From: Bacteroidota bacterium | GTDB taxonomy: Bacteria; Bacteroidota; Bacteroidia; Bacteroidales; Lentimicrobiaceae | Assembly (NCBI GenBank): GCA_023441805.1 | Contig: JAEZNO010000016.1 | Location: 1 to 57,316 of the forward strand | Reading direction: 5' to 3' | Length of the DNA: 57,316 bases | Shown: positions 34,418 to 44,673 of the stretch, piece by piece | How the letters are laid out: every line of letters starts with the position of its first letter | Position numbering within the stretch: position 1 is the stretch's first letter | Position numbers and translations under genes: made by a program | Notes under the pieces: model-generated | The model's input: only the letters and a program-made list of their open reading frames with translations | What the model was told of the DNA's origin: nothing | Database searches by the model: none

Positions 34418-36511
34418 TTACTTAATCACTATCTTAGTGATTGCAGTTTCAGAGTCGGTAAGATATCTTAGAATATACAAACCAGGCTTAAGAGTACAGA
34501 TATTTTCTGTTACAGTAAATGAATCCTGTGGCGGTACTCCATTAAATACTTGATTGACTTTACCATCAGCCGAAATGAGTTCAATTTTCAGATTCTCATT
34601 TAGTGTAGTCCTAACATCAATCCTAAGCCATTCATCAGCAGGGTTTGGTGAACAATACAAGTGAACTTTCCGGTTCTCAGGTTCAATATCATCAACATCA
34701 GTTATAGTGCTTGAATAAGTAATCTGCCATCCTGCTCCGGTAACTGAGTCATTTGTAACAAACATAATGTATGCCTTTCCAGATGGGACTACAACATCAT
34801 CAGGCAAATCGTTGCCGGATAACTCTGCCACCAAAGATTGTGATACCAGGTCATAGATCCGTAACTTATCATTCACCGGTTCAACATCAAACTCATCAAA
34901 TGAAATGGTAATTGTGGCGGCATTTTCAGGTACAATCTTGTATTTACAAATGCTCTTATCGCGATAATTACGCGGACCACTTCCATCAGCTAAAGTCCCC
35001 ATGGCATCAGTTAAGGTAGTTATGCCGGGACAATAATTAACAAGTGTGCTCTTATAAGACGCTCTAAAACCAGATCCTTGATCACCGTTTGTGAGGAATT
35101 CAAGAAATAGTTTTCCACTTGAAGATGAAATTTCAGGTGGTAATGATGTGCCTGTATATGTTCCAATTAATTGGTAAGAAGAATTCTCTCCATCAAAAAT
35201 ATTTACAACATCACCTGCAGCAAGATTGAATTTTTCAAATGTCAGTATTAATCCTGAAATTGAATCTTCAGGAGCAATCAACCATCCGCAATTCAGTCCA
35301 CTGATGTAATTATTAATAGGTCCACTACCATCTTCAATAGTGCCATTATGTCGGGTAAGAGTAGTAACCCCTGAACAATAGTATGGGTAATCACCTGATT
35401 CGGGAACAAAATTCACAATAGCTCCCTGTCCATAAGTGAAATCATATCCACCTGGATTAAGGCTTGAGAGATAAAAATATCCATTAAATGAGCCACTCCA
35501 TCCCCAGTTGAAATGGAAATAATCGGCTCCCTGGAATCCATCAACATTAAATGCATGTCCTCCACTGCCAAATCCATGATAATAAATTGGCAACCCATTA
35601 AGAAGATTACTGGTTAACAACCCAACCCAGTTTTCTTCAGAGTAATCTTGCTTTTCAACGAACATAAGATTTGGCGAGTAGCCAAAGTGATTTTTTAAGG
35701 CTGTAGCAGCCATATAACTATAAGCGCCTGAGCCGTCAGGTGAATACATCATATCAACAGCAACACCACAATGGTATTGAATCTCTGCCATTTCATAGTT
35801 ACGTTCTGATGCGATACTATTATTCATCTGATTGTAATCGTAATGAGCAGCAGAAAAATCAACAAAAAGATAGCCATAATCAGAATGATAGCCATGACTG
35901 CCTGTTCCGGAAAGTGGATAACGCCAGTAATTTATGATTTGTGCCATTGCAGTAGCCACACAACCTGAATAGACATGGCCTCCCGGACCACCTTCATCAG
36001 CAGGACAAAGCTCATTATAGAACATCCCCTGATCCCAGGTGGTACTTAATAGTGGTGCAACTTCTTCTAAATCTCTGTCGGGAAATTCTCCTTTAATCAG
36101 GTTACTCCATTCCATCTCAATTTCAGGAGTCGCCTGTATGTTGTTTTGCCTGAGGTCAATTATTTTACGATAGTAATTCTCCATCCATTCTTCAACAACA
36201 GGTGGCATTTGGTCAAGCATAAAGCTACCTTCGAAAGAATATCCCAGAACAGGTTTTGAGACATTATCAGCAGCCACGATAACAAATCCACCTTGCGCAA
36301 GATTAATTGCATAAGCTACAACTTCACCATAATAAAGTGGTATAATTTCCTTTATTTCAGAGCTATAACTATGTGTTGTTATAAATTTTTCAGCACGGTT
36401 CTTAATAAAAGTGCCTGCCACTTTTGAGGCTGTGTTGATATCAATCGGTGCTGATTGGATATTCAAAAGATAGCAGGATAAGAGAATGATTAGTAGAGTT
36501 TTTTTGATCAT
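34418..36511 (-). CDS. Secreted C10-family cysteine protease with CUB domains and T9SS tail (copy 2)
   Basis: The 697-residue protein has a signal peptide (1-20), a Spi-like propeptide (about 22-115) and a streptopain (C10) peptidase domain with catalytic C184 in YSGCVATAMAQI and H319 in GGHAFNVDG. Two CUB-like domains (about 370-490 and 495-605) follow, then a T9SS type A sorting domain (about 625-697, YCSPNPADEWLRIDV to LKPGLYILRY). Such proteins are exported through T9SS and degrade host or environmental protein. It lies 76 bp downstream of a paralogue in the same direction. The family call is strong. Confidence 0.92.
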   Translation of the reverse strand: MIKKTLLIILLSCYLLNIQSAPIDINTASKVAGTFIKNRAEKFITTHSYSSEIKEIIPLYYGEVVAYAINLAQGGFVIVAADNVSKPVLGYSFEGSFMLDQMPPVVEEWMENYYRKIIDLRQNNIQATPEIEMEWSNLIKGEFPDRDLEEVAPLLSTTWDQGMFYNELCPADEGGPGGHVYSGCVATAMAQIINYWRYPLSGTGSHGYHSDYGYLFVDFSAAHYDYNQMNNSIASERNYEMAEIQYHCGVAVDMMYSPDGSGAYSYMAATALKNHFGYSPNLMFVEKQDYSEENWVGLLTSNLLNGLPIYYHGFGSGGHAFNVDGFQGADYFHFNWGWSGSFNGYFYLSSLNPGGYDFTYGQGAIVNFVPESGDYPYYCSGVTTLTRHNGTIEDGSGPINNYISGLNCGWLIAPEDSISGLILTFEKFNLAAGDVVNIFDGENSSYQLIGTYTGTSLPPEISSSSGKLFLEFLTNGDQGSGFRASYKSTLVNYCPGITTLTDAMGTLADGSGPRNYRDKSICKYKIVPENAATITISFDEFDVEPVNDKLRIYDLVSQSLVAELSGNDLPDDVVVPSGKAYIMFVTNDSVTGAGWQITYSSTITDVDDIEPENRKVHLYCSPNPADEWLRIDVRTTLNENLKIELISADGKVNQVFNGVPPQDSFTVTENICTLKPGLYILRYLTDSETAITKIVIK

Positions 36512-36540
36512 GACTAAAGATAAATTTTAATTTTCATAAC

Positions 36541-36567
36541 AAGAGGCTTCCGTCAGAAAGCCTCTTG
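36541..36567 (-). terminator. Hairpin between the two C10 protease genes
   Basis: AAGAGGCTT / AAGCCTCTT forms a perfect 9-bp stem with a 9-nt loop, 20 bp after the stop of the upstream protease gene. The following run on the minus strand (GTTATGAAAA) is weak, so termination may be partial and let the second gene be co-expressed. Confidence 0.55.
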
Positions 36568-36587
36568 TATTATATAAGAACTTGTAA

Positions 36588-38705
36588 TTACTTGACAACC
36601 AATTTTCTTGTTACTGATCCTTTATCACTTGATATTTTAAGTAAATAAACTCCCTTTGAGATATCACCAATCATAATGGTCTTACTTATGAATCCTGCGG
36701 AGTTCCGGGAAGTTTCTCTATAAATTTCTTCACCTAACAGGCTATGCAATGAAATTGTAATTTGAGAGGCTTCCTTTAAGTTAAACTTAATATCTGAATA
36801 AGTTGATGCGGGGTTTGGGTAGATGGAGAGATTTTGTGTCAATTCCTCTTCATGAGTGTTAACGTTCGAAATATAGTAATTGGCAGCAAAACCTTGCTTA
36901 TTATTATATCCGTTAGTGATGAATGCAATCATCATTTGACCTGTTGAGGATACAATAGGGTCAGGAATCTCATCTCCTGTGAGTTCGGCAAGTAGTACGT
37001 TGGTTGGAATATCATAGATTCGCAGATAATCACCCTCGTCAAGTTCAAATTCAGTAAATGCAAGAGTAAGATCCTTAGCCGCGGATCCCGGATTAATTTT
37101 CCACTTGCAAGTTGTATTGTTATTGTAGTTATAATCACCACTACCATCAGTAAACTCACCTGTTGGTGCAGTTAATGAGGTAATTGAGGTTGTACAATAA
37201 ACCGGAAATGTTGAACTAAATTCACCTCTAAATCCGTTTCCCTGCTCAGCTCCATCTGAAGTAAATTTAATAAACATTGCGCTGGTATCAGAAGTTACTG
37301 TATGTATAGTTGAGGTTTGTCCAAATGATGCTAACAGTTTGGCTGATTCGTTATAACCTGCGTAGATCTTAACTGAATCACCTGCCCCTAATTCGAATTT
37401 CGTAAAATTAATTGTTATTGAAGTAACCGGATCAGTTGGTGCTATTAACCATGTACATCCACTGTTTTCTTCATATTCATTTAGTGGTCCGCTCATGTCT
37501 TCAATACTTCCTAATGGAACAGTAATATCATGATTACCACACTGATATGGATAAGAGTCTGTGGCAGGAACGAAATTCTTTACCATTCCTTGTTGTGAAC
37601 TAAATCCGTTAACATCGTAAAGTGAAAAATAACCATTTCCTTGTCCACCCCAACCGAAGTTAAAATGATACATGTTTCCTGATCCGGTTACCTGATATCC
37701 ATCGCAAACAAAAGCATGACCTCCTTCAGTGCTGACACCTGAATAGTACAGGAGTTTCTTGGCATCAAGATGGCTATTAAGTGTATTCTCCCAATTGGTG
37801 GGTGTAAAATTCTTTTTCTCAATAAATGAAGCAAGTGAAGAATAGCCAAAACGACTCTTTATTGCAGGAGGTACTTTATAACTGTATGATCCTGATGCAT
37901 CAACACCATAACCCATGTCAACCGATACTCCACAATGGTAATTTATCTCAGCAACAGCATTGATAGTTGAACCCATAGTGGACGTTACGGTATTTAACAT
38001 AGCATCCCAGTTGTAATAAGTCTCACCGAAATTCACACTTTGAGGACCGTAAGGACTGCAATAATATGAGTAAGAACCTATACCAACTTCAGGATACCTG
38101 TAGTAGTACATTATCATCGACATGGCAGTGGCAACACAACCAGTCAATGCGTGACCACCGGTTCCTTCAGGATCTGCAGGGCAATAAGCATTATAAGGGA
38201 ATGTCTGGTTCCACATTGCCTCAAGTAATGGTTCAACATCACGGTTTCCATCAAAAATCATCCTGTCAGTTGAACTATTAGAATAGTAATTCCATTGTTC
38301 TATAGTTGAATTATCTGCAATCAGATTATTAACGCGAGCAAATTCTATTTGGTCAACATAATCCTGAAGAAATGAAGAAAAGTTCTTTGCAAGATCACCT
38401 TCAGGAAATTTACTTTCTAATGAATATCCAATTATTGGTAAGTAAACGTCATCACCTGATACTATTACCCACCCATTGTCATTAACATTATATACATAAT
38501 AAACAGGAAGATCGCCAGATAAACGAGTTTCAACTAATTGAGTGCTTATTTCGGACAGGTGAGTGACAACTCCGGATTGAGCTAAACGCTCATACATAAA
38601 ATTTCTGGCAGTAGTGGTAGCACTGTTTGGTTGGACAACTGCGGCAAATGAACTACTAACAAATAGTATGGCAGCAGCTAAAGAGAGTAGATTTTTTAAT
38701 TTCAT
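36588..38705 (-). CDS. Secreted C10-family cysteine protease with CUB domains and T9SS tail (copy 1)
   Basis: The 705-residue protein has a signal peptide (about 1-21), a propeptide, and a C10 domain with catalytic C190 in LTGCVATAMSM and H330 in EGGHAFVCDGYQ. Two CUB-like repeats (about 390-505 and 510-620) follow, then a T9SS type A sorting domain (from about 632, LSIYPNPASTYSDIKF to GVYLLKISSD with a basic end). Domain order and spacing equal those of the next gene, so the two arose by tandem duplication, although the sequences have diverged widely. A TACTTTTG box lies 38 bp upstream. Confidence 0.93.
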   Translation of the reverse strand: MKLKNLLSLAAAILFVSSSFAAVVQPNSATTTARNFMYERLAQSGVVTHLSEISTQLVETRLSGDLPVYYVYNVNDNGWVIVSGDDVYLPIIGYSLESKFPEGDLAKNFSSFLQDYVDQIEFARVNNLIADNSTIEQWNYYSNSSTDRMIFDGNRDVEPLLEAMWNQTFPYNAYCPADPEGTGGHALTGCVATAMSMIMYYYRYPEVGIGSYSYYCSPYGPQSVNFGETYYNWDAMLNTVTSTMGSTINAVAEINYHCGVSVDMGYGVDASGSYSYKVPPAIKSRFGYSSLASFIEKKNFTPTNWENTLNSHLDAKKLLYYSGVSTEGGHAFVCDGYQVTGSGNMYHFNFGWGGQGNGYFSLYDVNGFSSQQGMVKNFVPATDSYPYQCGNHDITVPLGSIEDMSGPLNEYEENSGCTWLIAPTDPVTSITINFTKFELGAGDSVKIYAGYNESAKLLASFGQTSTIHTVTSDTSAMFIKFTSDGAEQGNGFRGEFSSTFPVYCTTSITSLTAPTGEFTDGSGDYNYNNNTTCKWKINPGSAAKDLTLAFTEFELDEGDYLRIYDIPTNVLLAELTGDEIPDPIVSSTGQMMIAFITNGYNNKQGFAANYYISNVNTHEEELTQNLSIYPNPASTYSDIKFNLKEASQITISLHSLLGEEIYRETSRNSAGFISKTIMIGDISKGVYLLKISSDKGSVTRKLVVK

Positions 38706-38743
38706 GAAGGTACTGATTGATTATTAAATTTTTGATAAAGCAT

Positions 38744-38751
38744 CAAAAGTA
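38744..38751 (-). promoter_or_regulatory. Candidate -7 box of the C10 protease pair
   Basis: TACTTTTG on the minus strand fits TAnnTTTG and gives a leader of about 32 nt before the ATG at 38705. Upstream lies an A/T-rich run rather than a clear -33 box. Confidence 0.45.
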
Positions 38752-38844
38752 AAAAAAAATACTCATGATAGCACTAATGCTTTAAATTGCTCAAAAATTT
38801 TATAATCTAATCAGTACCTGCCAACTACTAGTTTATAATTTCAA

Positions 38845-41511
38845 TTAGTTTGCCTGAATAAGTAATTTCTCAATATATACATCAGACTTGGAGGTTACCT
38901 TTACGAAATATAACCCCGGAACCAAGCCTTCAAGATTGAGTTGAGAATTCATACTATTATTCTGAACAGGTATGCTCTTGATAATCTTACCCTGTGCATT
39001 GATTACTTCAAGATTTGCAGCACCGCTCAAATTCATGATTGATACAGTAGCATTTCCATTTGATGGATTAGGATAAATTAAGATATTCCTCGATGCTGTT
39101 TCAATCTTTTCAACCGGAACATTTATAGTAAGTTCAATATTATCAATATAAACATTATCCCCCTGGCCTTGAGTCTTATAAGAAAACCTGTTGCATGCCT
39201 GTAAGGTGATGTCAAAAATTTGACCGGTGAATGCCGACAAGTCATAATAAACTCGCTTCCATGGGTCCTGATTTGATGTTTCAGGATTGTAGTCAACAAT
39301 ACCATCCCAACTTGCAACAGGCTGACCGTTAGCCAATACTCTGAACCATGAGAATTTAGGTCCAAGACTGTATGTTTGGCGAAGATCCAGTCCTAATTTG
39401 AGAGCAGTTAAATTACGAGCATCTACTCCACAAAGATGAGCTTCAGCCTGGAAGGCTTTATTTTCATTCCATGCTTGCTCAGATGTTCCTCCTGTAGCTG
39501 ATCCCTTCCATCCGGTAGGTACAGGATCACCATGAAAATGCATACCAAAGGAACTTGAATTAGCTGCTCTTGGACTAACAGCAGATTGTGATTTGATAGT
39601 ATCCCATAATATGAAATACTCAGAGTTACCATCTTCAAAATCAAGTGTATAATTTGGAGCTACACCTTGTACATTTATAGCATTTTCAAAGAGCTTACCT
39701 GTAACACCGTTTACATTTGTAGCGTTGAGGATCACATTATAATAACCTTGTTTAAGGAATTGTACTTCAGGATTCTGTGATGACGAATTGCTTCCATTGA
39801 CAAATTCATAGGTGTCAGGCTCAATAGCCCACTCCCATGCAGTGGGATCGTATAATGAGCTATCAGAAAACACCACTGTCGCACCTATACATGGTAAGCT
39901 GTCAGAAAAATGTGCAAAAACATATGGGGTTGGATTTGCAACAACCTTAATATAATCATTTAAAGTCACTGTACTAGATCCAAATGCATTTGTCACTTTC
40001 AATGTTACGTTGTAAGTCCCTTCAGTGTTATAGGTTATTCCTGACGGAGAAGGTTCATTTGAGGATGAAGGGGTTCCACCCTCGAATGTCCATTGCCATG
40101 TTGATGGGACTCCTGTAGAATGATCCTGGAAATTTATACTGGTGCCAGGTGTAATTACATCAACCGGAGTTGAAAAATTTGCAGTAGGAGCAAAAGGAGT
40201 ATTCAAAACAGCCTGATAAGCATTGACACGACCGGCGCCTAATGTTGTCGTGTAATTGGGATTAAGCTCAGAAATATCAACTGAAGTTGATTCCAGTATT
40301 TCCTCAACCTCTGCCGGAGTTAATTCTGGGTTAATAGAAAGTATTAATCCTGCAATACCAGCAACCACAGGGCTAGCCATTGATGTACCGGTATATGCAT
40401 CATAATATCCTAAAGAATTATTACTGAAAGTTGTACTAAGAAGTCCCTGTGGACCAGGTGAACCAATTCCTCCAGGAGCTGAAACATCAACAGTTGAGCT
40501 GAAATTCGAGAAATCACTTTTTACGTCATTCCAATCAACTGATGCTACGGAAATAACATTCTGGTATGCTGAAGGGTAGTGAGAGGCTGAAGTATTTTCA
40601 TTACCGGCAGCTGCAATAAGCACAACCCCACTGTTTGCAATTGAATTAATAAGATTCTGGTTTGTTTGTGAAAATCCGGGACCTCCCCATGACATATTAA
40701 TCACATTAGCTCCATGGTTTGCAGCCCACTGAATACCAGGGAATCCGCTTGAAAGGCTTTCAGGATCATTAGAAGAAGCTTTCACTGCAATGAGGCTAAC
40801 ATTATACCCTATTGAAGCTACACCCAAATTATTGTTGGTTGAAGCACCTACGAGGCCTGCCACATGTGTTCCATGAGACCATAAATCCGCATTACCTGAT
40901 GAAGGTGGATTTGCATTGTTAGTACCATATATTACATCATATTGAGCAACGATTTTATCTGCCAGGTCAGGATGATCAACCCAAACTGCATTGTCAACGA
41001 TAGCAATTTTTATATTTGGATCTCCTTTTGTAATGTCCCATGCTAAGTGAGCCTGGATTAAATCAAGATGCCAGTTCCAATCTTGAGGACCATTGTATAA
41101 GGTGTACAATGAATCGTTTGGACGATGGTCAATTTTGTACAAAGGCACTTTTTCAACAAATTCAATATTCGGATTTTGTGATAGACGTGAAATAAACTGT
41201 TCAATCTTATTGATATCAGTAATCTCAACTTCTAATGTTCTTAGTAGTTTCGAGTCATTATTATAATCAAACGGACGAGCTATTGATTTGATATTAAACT
41301 CGCTTGCCAAACTTTGAACCTCTGGAACCAATTCCATTGGTACACTACCATCACGGCTTACCTGAAACTTAATAGGTTCTGATTCCTTGTATTGAAAATA
41401 AATCTTTCCATCCTGGTAATCGGGATGAAAAATCTGGGCTGAAGTGTTAAGGGTTAATGTTGCTGCAATAATCAGAAACAATACACTTTTAGTTGTAGAA
41501 ATTAATCTCAT
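38845..41511 (-). CDS. Secreted subtilisin-like serine protease with PKD domains and T9SS tail
   Basis: Starting at the ATG 41511 (MRLIST), the 888-residue protein has a signal peptide (to about SAQ at 25), a propeptide, and a peptidase S8 domain with D173 (AIVDNAV), H213 (SHGTHVAG), oxyanion N304 (AAGNENT) and S377 (GTSMASP). Then come two PKD-like domains (about 455-625), a jelly-roll-like segment and a T9SS type A sorting domain (from about 808, ILIYPNPSNGNATVSI to GLYFVKVTSK). A longer frame from 41571 would add 20 residues before the signal peptide and is not supported. Confidence 0.93.
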   Translation of the reverse strand: MRLISTTKSVLFLIIAATLTLNTSAQIFHPDYQDGKIYFQYKESEPIKFQVSRDGSVPMELVPEVQSLASEFNIKSIARPFDYNNDSKLLRTLEVEITDINKIEQFISRLSQNPNIEFVEKVPLYKIDHRPNDSLYTLYNGPQDWNWHLDLIQAHLAWDITKGDPNIKIAIVDNAVWVDHPDLADKIVAQYDVIYGTNNANPPSSGNADLWSHGTHVAGLVGASTNNNLGVASIGYNVSLIAVKASSNDPESLSSGFPGIQWAANHGANVINMSWGGPGFSQTNQNLINSIANSGVVLIAAAGNENTSASHYPSAYQNVISVASVDWNDVKSDFSNFSSTVDVSAPGGIGSPGPQGLLSTTFSNNSLGYYDAYTGTSMASPVVAGIAGLILSINPELTPAEVEEILESTSVDISELNPNYTTTLGAGRVNAYQAVLNTPFAPTANFSTPVDVITPGTSINFQDHSTGVPSTWQWTFEGGTPSSSNEPSPSGITYNTEGTYNVTLKVTNAFGSSTVTLNDYIKVVANPTPYVFAHFSDSLPCIGATVVFSDSSLYDPTAWEWAIEPDTYEFVNGSNSSSQNPEVQFLKQGYYNVILNATNVNGVTGKLFENAINVQGVAPNYTLDFEDGNSEYFILWDTIKSQSAVSPRAANSSSFGMHFHGDPVPTGWKGSATGGTSEQAWNENKAFQAEAHLCGVDARNLTALKLGLDLRQTYSLGPKFSWFRVLANGQPVASWDGIVDYNPETSNQDPWKRVYYDLSAFTGQIFDITLQACNRFSYKTQGQGDNVYIDNIELTINVPVEKIETASRNILIYPNPSNGNATVSIMNLSGAANLEVINAQGKIIKSIPVQNNSMNSQLNLEGLVPGLYFVKVTSKSDVYIEKLLIQAN

Positions 41512-41568
41512 GTTACACTTTGTTTTAAAAACATTAATAACAAACCTTGAGCTTCTTTGCTCGGGAAC

Positions 41569-41576
41569 CAAAGATA
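41569..41576 (-). promoter_or_regulatory. Candidate -7 box of the subtilisin gene
   Basis: TATCTTTG on the minus strand, 57 bp before the ATG at 41511, fits TAnnTTTG. It also supports the later start codon, since an upstream start at 41571 would lie within this box. Confidence 0.5.
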
Positions 41577-41656
41577 CAAGTTTTCTAATATCTCTAAAGC
41601 ATAGAAAAAGTTAATGCTTTATTTTTCAGGTCATAAAGTTATGTTGACAGCTTTTA

Positions 41657-41664
41657 TAACTTTG
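41657..41664 (+). promoter_or_regulatory. Candidate -7 box of hutI
   Basis: TAACTTTG, 25 bp before the ATG at 41690, fits TAnnTTTG. The -33 region is not convincing. Confidence 0.45.
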
Positions 41665-41689
41665 CAATAAATTCTATTTAAGCTTGATA

Positions 41690-42937
41690 ATGTCTAATAC
41701 TCTGATTCTTATAAACATACACACACTAGCCGGTATTGATACATCTTCCAAAAGGCTCAAAGCAGGAGCGGAAATGGAACGATTTGATTCAATAAGTAAT
41801 GCTTGGCTAAAGATTAAAAATGGTATTATTGATGATTTTGGTACAGGAGAAATATCACCTGAGAACTCTTCTGAGAGTGAAATTATCGATTGCAAACAAG
41901 GTCACGTATTACCCTCATTCTGCGACTCACATACTCACCTTATTTATGCAGGAAGTCGTGAAATTGAATACATTGATAAAATCAGAGGTCTTTCATACGA
42001 AGAAATTGCCAAAAGAGGCGGAGGTATTTTGAATTCTGCCAAGCGACTTCATAACACTTCAGAAGAGGAGCTTTATGTTGATGCCCTGATAAGAATAAAT
42101 GAGATTATTCAGTGGGGTACAGGTGCAGTGGAAATTAAAAGCGGATATGGTCTTAATACTGAAGATGAACTTAAGATGCTCAGGGTAATAAGGCGTATAA
42201 AGGAAACCACTCCGCTAATTATTAAATCAACATTTCTTGGTGCCCATGCTGTCCCTCAGGAATTTAAAGGACGACAAGGAGCCTATGTTGACCTGATCAT
42301 TAATGAGATGATTCCAAAGGTAGCCGAAGAAAGGTTAGCAGATTATATTGACGTATTTTGTGATAAAGGCTTCTTTACAGTTGAAGAAACCGAACGAATA
42401 CTCGAAGCAGGTATCGAATATGGGCTTAGACCCAAAATCCATGCAAATGAGCTTGATTATTCAGGTGGGATTCAAACAGGAGTCAAATATGGGGCATTGT
42501 CAGTTGATCATCTTGAATATACAGGTGATGAGGAAATCAATGTTCTGAAAAATTCAACAACTATGCCCACCCTCCTGCCGGGCGCTGCTTTCTTTTTGAA
42601 CATGGTACATGCACCTGTACGGAAAATGATCAATTCAGGATTACCTGTTGCACTTGCAAGTGATTTTAATCCCGGGTCATCACCATCAGGTAATATGCAA
42701 TTAATACTTTCAATGGGATGTATAATGTTCAGAATGATACCTCAGGAAGCATTCAATGCCACCACATTAAATGGTGCTTATGCTATGGGTATCAGTGATA
42801 AAGCAGGAAGTATTACAAAAGGGAAAGTTGCGAATCTATATATTACAATGCCAGTCCCCAATATTGAATACCTGCCTTATTACTATGGATTCAATAAGAT
42901 TGATCGAGTAATACTACAAGGACGCTTAATTGATTGA
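41690..42937 (+). CDS. hutI: Imidazolonepropionase
   Basis: HutI opens the imidazolone ring to N-formimino-L-glutamate in histidine degradation. The 415-residue amidohydrolase has metal ligands H81 and H83 (DSHTHLIYAG), a further histidine in FLGAHAVP and in the HANELDYSGG region, and the late aspartate in ALASDFNPGSSP. Start ATG 41690 is preferred to a TTG two codons earlier. ftcD follows 36 bp later. hutH and hutU are not in the window, so the upstream steps are encoded elsewhere. Confidence 0.96.
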   Translation: MSNTLILINIHTLAGIDTSSKRLKAGAEMERFDSISNAWLKIKNGIIDDFGTGEISPENSSESEIIDCKQGHVLPSFCDSHTHLIYAGSREIEYIDKIRGLSYEEIAKRGGGILNSAKRLHNTSEEELYVDALIRINEIIQWGTGAVEIKSGYGLNTEDELKMLRVIRRIKETTPLIIKSTFLGAHAVPQEFKGRQGAYVDLIINEMIPKVAEERLADYIDVFCDKGFFTVEETERILEAGIEYGLRPKIHANELDYSGGIQTGVKYGALSVDHLEYTGDEEINVLKNSTTMPTLLPGAAFFLNMVHAPVRKMINSGLPVALASDFNPGSSPSGNMQLILSMGCIMFRMIPQEAFNATTLNGAYAMGISDKAGSITKGKVANLYITMPVPNIEYLPYYYGFNKIDRVILQGRLID

Positions 42938-42973
42938 GAAATTGAAAATCTAAACAATAAACTTAAGATTTAA

Positions 42974-44662
42974 ATGAAAAAGATTATCGAATGTGTACCT
43001 AACTTCAGCGAAGGACGCGACATGTCAGTTATAAAGCAGATAACTGATCAAATGCAGAGTGTGGATGGTGTAAAACTACTGGATGTTGACCCCGGTGCAG
43101 CTACAAACAGAACCGTGGTCACCATTGCAGGTGAGCCTGAACAAGTAGTTGAAGCCGCATTCAGAGCTATTAAAAAGGCAATGGAAGTCATTGACATGAG
43201 TAAACATAAAGGTGAGCACCCACGTTTTGGAGCTACTGATGTATGTCCTCTTGTGCCGGTTGCAAATATAACAATGGAAGAAACTGTTGCATTTGCACGG
43301 CAGCTTGCTGAAAGAGTAGGAAATGAACTAGGAATACCTGTATATTGCTATGAGAATGCAGCTTTTACTGAAAATCGCCGGAATCTTGCTAATAACCGTG
43401 CAGGTGAATATGAAGGATTACCAAAGAAATTAAGTGATTCTCAGTGGAAGCCTGATTTTGGGCCTGCAACTTTCCTCCCACGCACAGGAGCTATTGCCAT
43501 TGGTGCTCGTGATTTTCTTGTTGCATATAATATTAACCTGAATACTACATCCACCCGCAGGGCAAATGCCATTGCCTTTGATATCAGAGAAAAAGGCAGA
43601 CCAATGCGTGAAGGTAATCCTATCACAGGAAAAATTGTAAAGGATGAGAATGGAAATCCCGTTAATATACCCGGTTCATTGAAGGCATGTAAAGCTATCG
43701 GTTGGTATATACAGGAATATGGTATTGCCCAGGTTTCTATTAATCTGACAAATATAAGTGTTACACCTGTGCATGTTGCTTTTGAAGAAGCAAGTAAGAA
43801 AGCTCTCGAGAGAGGAATACGTGTCACCGGTTCAGAACTTGTAGGTTTAGCACCTTTGAAAGTATTTCTGGATGCAGGTAAGTACTTCCTCAAAAAACAG
43901 CAACGTTCAATAGGTGTATCGGAATCTGAACTTATAAAAATAGCTGTTAAATCGCTTGGATTAGATGACCTGAAGCCATTCCATCCTGAGGATAAGATAA
44001 TAGAATATGTCTTGAATAAAGATAACAAATCCCCCAAACTGATGCAGATGACATGTTCAGATTTTGCTGATGAAACAGCTTCTGAGTCTCCGGCTCCGGG
44101 AGGTGGTTCAATTTCAGCCTATATGGGTGCATTAGGTGCTTCTTTAGCTACTATGGTTGCTAATCTTTCGTCACATAAACCAGGCTGGGATGACAGATGG
44201 GAAGAATTTTCAGATTGGGCAGACAATGGACAATCTATCAAGAATGAGCTCATTCATCTGGTTGATGAAGACACAAATGCCTTCAATAAAATCATGGATG
44301 CTTTTGGTATGCCTAAAAGCACTGAGCAAGAGAAAGCCGAGCGTACTGCAGCAATTCAGGCAGCCACTAAGTATGCTATCGAAATTCCCTTCAGGGTCAT
44401 GAAAAAATCCTTAGAGGCGTTTAATATTATTCAGGCTATGGCTGAAATCGGTAACCCTAATTCTGTGTCTGATGCCGGTGTGGGTGCTTTAGCTGCTCGT
44501 TCTGCTGTGATGGGTGCATTTCTCAATGTCAAAATTAATGCTTCCGGACTTAAAGATAAAGAGTTCGTTGAAAAAGTACTTACTGAAGGTGCTGAAATTG
44601 AAAAACTTGCTCAAGAAAAGGAAAAAGAAATCCTTGCTATAGTAAATTCTAAAATTCAATAG
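42974..44662 (+). CDS. ftcD: Bifunctional glutamate formimidoyltransferase / formimidotetrahydrofolate cyclodeaminase
   Basis: The 562-residue protein joins FTCD-N and FTCD domains (about 1-325, with the catalytic H82 in GEHPRFGATDVCP) to a cyclodeaminase domain (about 350-560, starting FADETASESPAPGGGS). It moves the formimino group from N-formiminoglutamate to tetrahydrofolate and then releases ammonia, giving glutamate and 5,10-methenyl-THF. This is the same fused layout as in animals. It follows hutI in an operon-like pair. A large antisense open frame inside it is a shadow. Confidence 0.96.
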   Translation: MKKIIECVPNFSEGRDMSVIKQITDQMQSVDGVKLLDVDPGAATNRTVVTIAGEPEQVVEAAFRAIKKAMEVIDMSKHKGEHPRFGATDVCPLVPVANITMEETVAFARQLAERVGNELGIPVYCYENAAFTENRRNLANNRAGEYEGLPKKLSDSQWKPDFGPATFLPRTGAIAIGARDFLVAYNINLNTTSTRRANAIAFDIREKGRPMREGNPITGKIVKDENGNPVNIPGSLKACKAIGWYIQEYGIAQVSINLTNISVTPVHVAFEEASKKALERGIRVTGSELVGLAPLKVFLDAGKYFLKKQQRSIGVSESELIKIAVKSLGLDDLKPFHPEDKIIEYVLNKDNKSPKLMQMTCSDFADETASESPAPGGGSISAYMGALGASLATMVANLSSHKPGWDDRWEEFSDWADNGQSIKNELIHLVDEDTNAFNKIMDAFGMPKSTEQEKAERTAAIQAATKYAIEIPFRVMKKSLEAFNIIQAMAEIGNPNSVSDAGVGALAARSAVMGAFLNVKINASGLKDKEFVEKVLTEGAEIEKLAQEKEKEILAIVNSKIQ

Positions 44663-44673
44663 TTCGCGCTAGT

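Noticed and set aside
43441..44037. A 198-codon minus-strand open frame inside ftcD
   Set aside because: It is fully antisense to a well-conserved enzyme domain, has low-complexity serine/arginine composition typical of shadow frames and has no promoter.
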